Assembly (NCBI GenBank): GCA_900556055.1
Contig: USNJ01000151.1
Span: forward strand, 1 to 5,134
Length of the DNA stretch: 5,134 nt
Direction: 5' to 3'
From: an uncultured Ruminococcus sp.
Lineage (GTDB): Bacteria > Bacillota > Clostridia > Oscillospirales > Ruminococcaceae
The notes below the pieces were generated by a model, which was not told the origin of the DNA, did not search any database, and saw only the letters and a list, made by a program, of their open reading frames with translations. Positions 1-5,134 of the stretch are shown here, one piece after another (position 1 is the stretch's first letter; every line of letters begins with the position of its first letter). A program made the position numbers and the translations under genes.

Positions 1-36
1 GTCAAGGCAGAAATTGCAAATATCCCCAAGAATTGA
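1..36 (+). CDS. C-terminal tail of an upstream gene (partial, tentative)
   Basis: Reading from base 1, eleven codons (VKAEIANIPKN) run into a TGA stop at 34-36. A perfect inverted repeat begins three bases after the stop, which is where a gene end is expected. Too little is present to name a family. The other two forward frames are also open here: one closes at 63, and one runs to the TAA at 136-138. The assignment therefore rests on the hairpin placement and the ordinary look of the peptide. A reverse-strand origin cannot be excluded. Confidence 0.4.
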   Translation, partial: VKAEIANIPKN

Positions 37-38
37 GC

Positions 39-59
39 GGACTGCGGCTGCCGCAGTCC
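39..59 (+). terminator. Perfect 9-bp hairpin after the upstream stop codon, weak as a terminator
   Basis: GGACTGCGG (39-47) pairs perfectly with CCGCAGTCC (51-59) around a 3-base loop. The GC-rich stem right after a stop codon resembles an intrinsic terminator. However, the following bases (TGTGATATCCTG) do not form a U-tract, so termination may be partial. It may instead act as a 3'-end stabiliser or attenuator ahead of the large gene. Confidence 0.4.
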
Positions 60-125
60 TGTGATATCCTGTTATTCCGCCAAATAAATATAAGGAAAAC
101 AGGTAAGTGTATGAACAATCAGAAG

Positions 126-133
126 AAAGGAAG
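126..133 (+). promoter_or_regulatory. Ribosome binding site that favours the ATG at 140
   Basis: AAAGGAAG lies about 6-9 bases before the ATG at 140. That ATG directly precedes a classical signal peptide (MNKSRFF followed by a hydrophobic stretch). An in-frame GTG at 107 also has purine-rich sequence upstream (AAGGA at 92-96). Starting there would add eleven charged residues ahead of the signal peptide, so 140 is preferred. Confidence 0.6.
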
Positions 134-139
134 ATAACT

Positions 140-3100
140 ATGAATAAAAGCCGATTTTTTGCGAAAATTTTGTCGGTTTTTCTGTGTGCAGGTCTGTTTG
201 TGCCGCTTTTCGGCGAGACCTCCGCAATGGTTCTGCATGCAAGAGCGGAACAGGAAGCGCAGTATGAAGAGCTTCCGCTCCCCGATGAAAACAGAGATGA
301 AGAGCTTGATGATTTTGTCGAGCCGGAATATACCCCCGCCTTTTCGCTCCCCGAAAATATGCGCGGCGTGTGCCTGACTCCGGGTGTTGATTTCGGTGCG
401 CCGAATTATGACGGAACAGAAAAAACTCCCGAAGAGCTGACAGCAGAAGCTGAATCCGTCATGGATTCCGTTTCATCAAATCAGCTGAATACGGTCATTA
501 TCCGCACGGATGACGGCGAAAATTCATTTTACAGCACCGACATCAACGAAACTGTCAACCGCACGGTTATCGAATATGCGATAGAAGCTGCAAAAAACAG
601 AGGCTTTTACGTTTACCTTGTTTATGATATAAATTTTGCATTGAATGAGCTTTCGGATATGGAGCTTCAGGACAGGATAGACTATCTTGCGCTCCGTGCC
701 CATGCATTCACCGTTAAATATCCGGTTGACGGAATAATCCTCGACGGATATTATTCATCAAAATCGGGAATGTCTTATGATGATTACATGAAAAACGGCT
801 CATCAATAGGCTTTGACAACTGGCTGCTGGATAACGGAGCTTACGTTTTCAGCCTTGTTTCAGATGCTATACGCAAAACAAACAACAGGATACCCGTCGG
901 CATTTCAATAAGAGATGTCTGGGCAAATTACACGACTGAGGAAAACGGATCACTCACCGCAGAAAGCTTTCAGTCACTTACCGACGGCTATGCCGACACG
1001 CTCAGCTACATAAAGAAAGGCGCTGCCGACTTCATTTTTCTCCGTGAAAAGGGATCACTGACCGATTCATCAGCTCCTTTTGAGGAGATACTAAGATGGT
1101 GGTCCGAACCCGCCGAGGAAGCAGGCATACCTATCTATGTAAATCACATAAACGAGCAGATATGCACGTCCTCAGAGGGCTGGGCATCGCCCGATGAGCT
1201 TGTAAAGCAGGTCATCAAAACGGACGATTATCCTGCGTGCAAGGGAAATGTATTCAACTCGCTCGACTCGCTTGAAGCTAATGTCGGCTCATCAACAACA
1301 GTTCTGGTGAAGCATTTCAACGATCAGATCGACATTGAGGGACTCAACAGCGAACTTGAAATGACTCTGCCCAAATCCACAACATTCACAACAGAAGAAC
1401 CTACGGTAACATTCGCCGGATCGTTTGACCCCAACTTCCCCATATTTTTCCAGGACAAGCCCGTAAAGCTCAACGAAGCGGGACGTTTCTACTATGTTCT
1501 CGACCTTGATGTCGGAGTAAATACATTCAAATGGCAGAGCAAGGCGAAAGTCATAACCTATACCATCACACGTACCGTTCAGGTGCTAAAGGATATCGAA
1601 CCTTCCGATTCCACGATGTATATCGAGGAACAGTCTACGGTAAATATCAGTGCCGTTGCCTACAAGGGATCGACAGTAACAGCAAGCATAAACGGAAAAA
1701 GCATCACGCTGAAACCGCAGGAGGGACTTTCCGATGAGCTTGATCCTAACTCCAACTATGTAAAATATGTCGGAACATATACCGCTCCGAAAGGTCAGGT
1801 TGGCAAGGATATCGACCTCGGTCATGTTGTGATCTATGCGTCATATCCCACAAAGACACAGACCTTCACCGAATCCAGAACGGGAAGCAAGATCATAGTA
1901 AACGCACTTCCCGAGATCCAGAATGACTATGAAGGAAATATTCTCCAGGTAAAGAACAACAACACAATGGTCTACCCCTACAAGACCACTAACAGTGATG
2001 CCGCACCGTCAATGTCAAGACTTCCTGCGGGAACACTTGATTATCTTGTTAAATCGGTAACATACGGAAAAACCGAATATTACCTGACAAATTCAGGAAA
2101 GCGTCTGAAGAAATCCGATGTTTATGTACTTGCAAACGAACCGCTGGGTTCAAACAGACTGTCTGTCGCATCTATTGCAAAGGATGGAACAGACACGGTA
2201 ATCAAGTTCAATATCGGCAAAAAGACACCGTTCAACATCAGCTATACAAATCTCAGCTATGAATCGGGCGGCAACGGCGATTTCTATGTTAATTCCTTCA
2301 AAGTGCCGTCTATCTCGATAACATTTGATTATATTACGTCCCTCGGAACGGGAGATCTTACATTCCCCGATACCTCAATGTTCTCAAGGGGAATCTGGGA
2401 CAGCTATGAATCTGGCGGAATGACCAAGTACCGCCTTACATTACAGCTCAGACAGGCAGGCATTTACGCAGGCGTAAAGCCAAGCTATAACAATGAAGGA
2501 CAGCTTGTTTTCCGCTTCAACGGCTATGAATCCGGCGTAAAAGGCGCAACTATCGTCATCGACCCCGGACACGGCTACACGGGACGTTCGGCATTTGACC
2601 CGGGCGCAGTAGGTCATGTTGTCGAACAGGAAGTCAACCTCGCTGTTGCAAAGCTTGTTGAACAGAAGCTGACCGCAGCAGGCGCAAATGTTATCAGATA
2701 TCACACGGAAAGCGAAACATATCCCACTGAGGACCGTTCATCGACTGCAAGGCAGTACAGTCCCGACCTGTTTATTGCGATCCACTGCAATTCCGCAGGC
2801 GAATCGGCATTCGGTACTGAAGCATACTACTTCACTCCGTTCTCTCAGCCGCTTGCAAAGGCAGTCGCAGACTCGCTCGGAAGCTATCTGACAAACAATG
2901 TAAACGGCGCACAGTCCAACAGAGGCGCTAAATACAACGTTTTCTGGGTAACGCTCCAGCAGGAATTCCCGTCTATACTCCTTGAAACGGGATTTGTCAC
3001 AAACTACAAGGAAGCCATGGCTCTTGCAAATCCGACACATCAGGACGGCATTGCAACAGCTATCGTAAACGGAATAAAGAACTACTTTGCCCTGAACGGC

Positions 3101-3379
3101 TACAATCCATACGGCTCGGGAACAGGCTCCGCTGACGGTGCCGCACTCCCCGACAACGGCATTTCATCAGATGATATGGTGACTACCGAACCGTCCAAGG
3201 AAGAGCAGACCGAATCGGCGGAATCCACGGAAACAACGGAAACTCCGTCTGAAACACAGCTTCCTCCCGACGATGACACAGGCACATTTGACACTGAATC
3301 GACCGAAACGACATCGCCGTTCGATAATGAGCTTGACATGGACAGCTGGTTCCAGTCGATACTTGAAGAACAATATTGA
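140..3379 (+). CDS. Secreted GHL10-barrel / N-acetylmuramoyl-L-alanine amidase fusion
   Basis: Predicted exported peptidoglycan hydrolase of 1079 aa. Residues 1 to about 36 are a signal peptide (basic start, hydrophobic core, possible cleavage after TSA at 29 or ARA at 36). Residues 74 to about 395 resemble a GHL10/DUF187 TIM barrel: MRGVCLTP opening, VDGIILDGYY at 196-205, PVGISIRDVWAN at 252-263. Residues 421-479 form a cadherin/Ig-like sandwich, about 484-590 a second beta domain, 592-668 an SH3-like segment, and 672-795 an AMIN-like beta region. Residues 802-985 are a full Amidase_3 domain. Its zinc ligands are H811 (DPGHG), E829 (EQEVNLA) and H882 (IHCNS), and its catalytic glutamate is E949 (LLETGFVTN). 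This domain cuts the MurNAc-L-Ala bond. The tail from about 990 is acidic and Thr/Ser/Glu-rich, with no LPXTG or membrane anchor. The amidase call is secure. Barrel activity is uncertain because several family-typical residues differ. It sits alone in its transcription unit, as far as visible. Confidence 0.9.
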   Translation: MNKSRFFAKILSVFLCAGLFVPLFGETSAMVLHARAEQEAQYEELPLPDENRDEELDDFVEPEYTPAFSLPENMRGVCLTPGVDFGAPNYDGTEKTPEELTAEAESVMDSVSSNQLNTVIIRTDDGENSFYSTDINETVNRTVIEYAIEAAKNRGFYVYLVYDINFALNELSDMELQDRIDYLALRAHAFTVKYPVDGIILDGYYSSKSGMSYDDYMKNGSSIGFDNWLLDNGAYVFSLVSDAIRKTNNRIPVGISIRDVWANYTTEENGSLTAESFQSLTDGYADTLSYIKKGAADFIFLREKGSLTDSSAPFEEILRWWSEPAEEAGIPIYVNHINEQICTSSEGWASPDELVKQVIKTDDYPACKGNVFNSLDSLEANVGSSTTVLVKHFNDQIDIEGLNSELEMTLPKSTTFTTEEPTVTFAGSFDPNFPIFFQDKPVKLNEAGRFYYVLDLDVGVNTFKWQSKAKVITYTITRTVQVLKDIEPSDSTMYIEEQSTVNISAVAYKGSTVTASINGKSITLKPQEGLSDELDPNSNYVKYVGTYTAPKGQVGKDIDLGHVVIYASYPTKTQTFTESRTGSKIIVNALPEIQNDYEGNILQVKNNNTMVYPYKTTNSDAAPSMSRLPAGTLDYLVKSVTYGKTEYYLTNSGKRLKKSDVYVLANEPLGSNRLSVASIAKDGTDTVIKFNIGKKTPFNISYTNLSYESGGNGDFYVNSFKVPSISITFDYITSLGTGDLTFPDTSMFSRGIWDSYESGGMTKYRLTLQLRQAGIYAGVKPSYNNEGQLVFRFNGYESGVKGATIVIDPGHGYTGRSAFDPGAVGHVVEQEVNLAVAKLVEQKLTAAGANVIRYHTESETYPTEDRSSTARQYSPDLFIAIHCNSAGESAFGTEAYYFTPFSQPLAKAVADSLGSYLTNNVNGAQSNRGAKYNVFWVTLQQEFPSILLETGFVTNYKEAMALANPTHQDGIATAIVNGIKNYFALNGYNPYGSGTGSADGAALPDNGISSDDMVTTEPSKEEQTESAESTETTETPSETQLPPDDDTGTFDTESTETTSPFDNELDMDSWFQSILEEQY

Positions 3380-3392
3380 TTTTATCCCAATA

Positions 3393-3429
3393 AAAAATGC
3401 ACCGAACTATCAAAATTCGGTGCATTTTT
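3393..3429. terminator. Bidirectional intrinsic terminator between convergent genes
   Basis: A perfect 14-bp stem (AAAAATGCACCGAA at 3393-3406 with its complement at 3416-3429) closes a 9-base loop. The stem ends in a T-run on the forward strand and an A-run on the left, so each strand carries a U-tract after the hairpin. It lies 14 bases after the amidase stop and 15 bases beyond the stop of the reverse gene at 3444, serving both. Confidence 0.9.
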
Positions 3430-3443
3430 GTTTTATTGCAAGA

Positions 3444-3917
3444 TCATTCCCTGACCTTCAGTATCGGATATCCGGGTTCATAAGCTTTGACTGCCTCCGG
3501 ATGAGCATCGGCATATTCATAGATCTTGTCGGCAAGCCCGCCGTCGAGAAATCCCACAAGCTCGGAAAGCGGCTTATTGTACATAGTCGGACAGATCGAC
3601 GCTATCGAAATGACCTGCTTATCTCCAAGCTGCATTATCCTGTACGGCCAGATGCGGCAGTCAAAAGGCTTGTCGTCACCCAGTTTGCAGCCCTTTTCCC
3701 CAAGCATAGGACAGTAATAAAGTCCCTCGCCGTTGTCATGCATTTTCATAAGACGGCTCCCGCCCTTTGAAACGAACTCGGTTTCGGGAAATTTTTCACT
3801 GATGATGCCGTAAAGCTCGTCGGAAACAAGCGGTGTTTCCCATAGGTCATATCTGTCGAAAACACAGCATATGCGGCAGCTTGCACAGTCAGAACCTTTC
3901 AGGATTTTTTTAAGCAT
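3444..3917 (-). CDS. CxxCxxCC-type zinc/iron-chelating protein (YkgJ-like family)
   Basis: This is a small 157-aa cytosolic protein with no signal peptide or membrane segment. It carries the signature C11-x2-C14-x2-C17-C18 near the N-terminus. Further cysteines are C69 (YYCPML), C77 (GCKL), C87 (FDCRIWPY) and C109 (ICP), eight in total. This layout, with the C-x-L...P-x-x-CR-x-[FWY]P core, is that of the putative zinc- or iron-chelating family (UPF0153/YkgJ, Pfam CxxCxxCC). The biochemical role of that family is not established, so metal binding is inferred from the cysteines. The start is supported by GGAG (complement of 3925-3928), 7 bases before ATG. The gene diverges from spoVAC across 75 bp and converges on the amidase gene at a shared terminator, so it is probably monocistronic. 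The length is complete for the family. Confidence 0.85.
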   Translation of the reverse strand: MLKKILKGSDCASCRICCVFDRYDLWETPLVSDELYGIISEKFPETEFVSKGGSRLMKMHDNGEGLYYCPMLGEKGCKLGDDKPFDCRIWPYRIMQLGDKQVISIASICPTMYNKPLSELVGFLDGGLADKIYEYADAHPEAVKAYEPGYPILKVRE

Positions 3918-3933
3918 AAAACCACTCCCAATG

Positions 3934-3962
3934 TAATATTCAGCGAAAATACAGACATAATA
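3934..3962 (+). promoter_or_regulatory. Possible sigma-G-like promoter of spoVAC
   Basis: CATAATA at 3956-3962 fits the known forespore sigma-G -10 consensus (CATNHTA) completely. TAATA at 3934-3938, 17 bases upstream, fits 4 of 5 positions of the -35 element (GHATR). No good TTGACA-like -35 lies at sigma-A spacing from the same -10. A start near 3968 would leave a leader of about 25 bases carrying the ribosome binding site. The spoVA operon of Bacillus subtilis is sigma-G dependent, which makes the match meaningful. The call is inference from short motifs in AT-rich DNA. Confidence 0.4.
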
Positions 3963-3975
3963 TTTTTAATTTCAA
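3946..3975 (-). promoter_or_regulatory. Possible housekeeping promoter for the cysteine-rich protein
   Basis: On the reverse strand TTGAAA (complement of 3970-3975) is followed after 18 bases by TATTTT (complement of 3946-3951). These match the sigma-A consensus at 5 of 6 and 4 of 6 positions. The region is very AT-rich, so chance matches are easy. The position would give a leader of about 20 bases before the ATG, including the GGAG ribosome binding site. Confidence 0.35.
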
Positions 3976-3979
3976 ATAG

Positions 3980-3986
3980 AAAGGAG
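3980..3986 (+). promoter_or_regulatory. Strong ribosome binding site of spoVAC
   Basis: AAAGGAG lies 6 bases before the ATG at 3993. It is a near-perfect Shine-Dalgarno sequence and fixes the start of spoVAC. Confidence 0.85.
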
Positions 3987-3992
3987 ATCATA

Positions 3993-4433
3993 ATGAACAT
4001 TAGCGAAAAGGAATACGGCGAGCTTGTCAAAAAAGCATCGCCGAATTCAAAAAGCATTATTGACATACCCAAAGCATTCGTCATCGGCGGGATAATCTGC
4101 TGCATAGGTCAGGCGTGCCTGAATCTTTACACGAATATGGGCTTTGACGAAAAATCCGCAGGCGCATGGACATCGGTCACTCTCGTTCTTATAAGTGCCG
4201 TCCTGACAGGTCTCGGACTGTACGAAAAGATCGCAAAGCACGGCGGCGCAGGTACTCTCGTCCCGATAACAGGCTTCGCAAACGCAGTCGTTTCACCCGC
4301 TCTTGAATTCAAGTCGGAGGGATTTATCCTCGGACTTGGCGCAAAGATCTTTATCATCTCAGGTCCCGTCATTCTTTACGGATGCACAGCCTCAGTCATT
4401 TACGGAATTATCAGGTATATATTTTTCATGTGA
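3993..4433 (+). CDS. spoVAC: Stage V sporulation protein AC homologue
   Basis: This is a membrane protein of 146 aa, the usual SpoVAC length; the related SpoVAEb is shorter and lacks the N-terminal part. Family hallmarks are the opening YGELVKKASP, the first membrane segment AFVIGGIICCIGQ (28-40), the motif LTGLGLYEKI (71-80), and the conserved block GAGTLVPITGFANAVVSPALEF (85-106). The block is followed by EGFILGLGAKIF and a last hydrophobic stretch of about 122-145. In Bacillus, SpoVAC sits in the forespore inner membrane. It takes part in dipicolinic acid movement during spore formation and germination and has been reported to act as a mechanosensitive channel. Here the gene is alone: a terminator follows the stop directly and the next gene is on the other strand, so spoVAD and spoVAE are not adjacent. 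It could be part of a split spoVA set or a relic in a poorly sporulating lineage. Confidence 0.9.
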   Translation: MNISEKEYGELVKKASPNSKSIIDIPKAFVIGGIICCIGQACLNLYTNMGFDEKSAGAWTSVTLVLISAVLTGLGLYEKIAKHGGAGTLVPITGFANAVVSPALEFKSEGFILGLGAKIFIISGPVILYGCTASVIYGIIRYIFFM

Positions 4434-4436
4434 CCT

Positions 4437-4463
4437 AAAGCGGGAGGCTTCCTTCCGCTTTTT
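4437..4463 (+). terminator. Intrinsic terminator of spoVAC, possibly shared with the phosphatase gene
   Basis: AAAGCGGGAGG (4437-4447) pairs with CCTTCCGCTTT (4451-4461) over 11 bp, including one G-U, around a CTT loop. The T-run continues to 4463. The stem begins three bases after the spoVAC stop. It also lies right beyond the stop of the reverse-strand phosphatase. On that strand the tail is only TTTA, so it should be weaker there. Confidence 0.85.
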
Positions 4464-5134
4464 ATATTTCGCAGACGGAAAGCCCCAGAACAGTCAGATT
4501 GTCGGGACTTCCGTTTTTCATCGCCGTGTCAATAAGTCCCGATAGGCGCTTCGGAAGCTTGACAGGTCTTGAAAGTATCGTTTCAAACTCATTCGATGAC
4601 AGATAATCCGAAACTCCGTCCGAACATATTATTATCAGATCTCCCTCTTTTATGCCGCCTTCTATCTCGGTTATGTCGATATTCGGCTCGTCCGACAGAT
4701 TTCCAATAACGGGGAAAATGATGTTTCTCTGAGCGTGAAAACGCTTTTCCTCACGGGTTATCTTGCCCTGCTCATACAGCATCTGCACAAGCGACTGATC
4801 GGTCGAAAGCTGGGTTATAGTATCCCCGCGGAAGCGGTAAAGCCTCGAATCACCGACATTTATGATATATGCATTCCGCTTTTCATCGACTGCGAGCGCA
4901 CAGAGAGTAGTCTGCATATTTACCGAATGATCGTGGCTTACGCCGTATCTTTTGAGATTTTTGTGTATTGAAGTTATTTTCTTTTTAAGATCAGCAGGTT
5001 TGGAAAATCTGACCGATGCAAGCTGTTCAAGGCAGAGATGCGACGCTATCTCGCCCGATGCCTCACCGCCTACGCCGTCCGCAACAGCTACGATAAACGG
5101 CGGTCTGAGGTTGCTTTCAAGGGAAGCGTGAGAG
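4462..5134 (-). CDS. PP2C-family Ser/Thr protein phosphatase, Stp/PrpC type (5' end beyond window)
   Basis: The reading frame stays open to the window edge, giving 223 visible residues and a TAA stop. The ATG at 4917 is internal, because conserved motifs lie upstream of it. Visible motifs, numbered from the first whole codon at the edge, are: VAVADGVGGEASGE (metal-binding D19), TTL (75-77), INVGDSRLYR (GDSR at 94-97), TDQS (111-114), the H-x-x-RN-x-x-x-x-x-IG stretch, IICSDGVSD (metal-binding D172, plus D176) and GSPDNLTV (D211, N212). These match manganese-dependent PP2C phosphatases, which reverse PASTA-kinase (PrkC/Stk) phosphorylation in Firmicutes. Family length is about 240-250 aa, so roughly 20-25 residues with the first acidic motif are missing. 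No signal or membrane segment is seen, so it is cytosolic. The usual downstream prkC is absent; the gene instead ends at a hairpin and converges on spoVAC. Confidence 0.93.
   Translation of the reverse strand, partial: SHASLESNLRPPFIVAVADGVGGEASGEIASHLCLEQLASVRFSKPADLKKKITSIHKNLKRYGVSHDHSVNMQTTLCALAVDEKRNAYIINVGDSRLYRFRGDTITQLSTDQSLVQMLYEQGKITREEKRFHAQRNIIFPVIGNLSDEPNIDITEIEGGIKEGDLIIICSDGVSDYLSSNEFETILSRPVKLPKRLSGLIDTAMKNGSPDNLTVLGLSVCEI

Noticed and set aside
170..200. Possible lipoprotein signal because of the cysteine at residue 16 of the large protein
   Set aside because: The residues before it (S-V-F-L-C) do not fit a lipobox, and the hydrophobic core continues past the cysteine. Ordinary secretion is more likely.
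2441..3040. Antisense open frames of 87 and 100 codons inside the amidase domain
   Set aside because: They are shadows of the amidase frame, which carries all catalytic motifs. Their peptides are cysteine- and arginine-rich with no recognisable domain.
3259..3282. LPPDDDTG in the tail as a sortase signal
   Set aside because: The spacing does not match LPXTG, and neither a hydrophobic segment nor a basic end follows.
3219..3320. ESTETT repeats as a DNA-level tandem repeat
   Set aside because: The two copies use different synonymous codons, so there is no nucleotide repeat array, only a biased protein linker.
3380..3443. Small RNA in the gap between convergent genes
   Set aside because: The only structure is the perfect A-tract/T-tract hairpin, fully explained as a terminator for both flanking genes.
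3273..3770. 165-codon open frame on the forward strand crossing the 3393-3429 terminator
   Set aside because: It overlaps the end of the amidase gene in another frame, runs through a bidirectional terminator and lies opposite the cysteine-rich gene. No ribosome binding site or family resemblance supports it.
4462..4917. Phosphatase starting at the ATG at 4917
   Set aside because: The same frame is open to the window edge and contains the essential ADGVGG motif upstream of that Met, so 4917 is internal and the gene is only cut by the window.

Overview
The window looks like a chromosomal segment from a Gram-positive gut or rumen Firmicute of the Clostridia, most likely a Ruminococcus/Oscillospiraceae relative. 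The evidence is a SpoVAC homologue, strong AGGAG-type ribosome binding sites, compact U-tailed hairpin terminators, and a secreted multidomain cell-wall amidase with an acidic Thr/Ser/Glu tail. This placement is inferred from gene content and style, not from a marker gene. I see no mobile element, CRISPR array, tRNA or rRNA.

Layout. Positions 1-36 are probably the last codons of a forward gene, followed by a perfect 9-bp hairpin. Positions 140-3379 (+) hold one large secreted protein of 1079 aa. It has a signal peptide, a divergent GHL10 (DUF187-type) TIM barrel, a beta-sandwich/SH3-like/AMIN-like middle, and a complete zinc amidase (Amidase_3) domain. A 14-bp bidirectional terminator (3393-3429) separates it from a convergent gene, 3444-3917 (-), which encodes a small eight-cysteine CxxCxxCC metal-chelating protein. 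That gene diverges across 75 bp from spoVAC (3993-4433, +). spoVAC ends in a hairpin terminator and converges on a Stp/PrpC-type PP2C Ser/Thr phosphatase (4462 to beyond 5134, -). The phosphatase reading frame stays open to the window edge, so its true start lies outside.

How the parts relate. These are mostly single-gene transcription units facing alternate ways, not one operon, so no shared system can be claimed. Two points deserve attention. First, the big protein joins an amidase, which strips stem peptides from peptidoglycan, to a barrel of the family that includes the denuded-glycan hydrolase DigH. That would make a plausible two-step wall hydrolase, although the barrel has lost several family-typical residues. 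Second, spoVAC stands alone without spoVAD or spoVAE and has a sequence resembling a sigma-G promoter just upstream.
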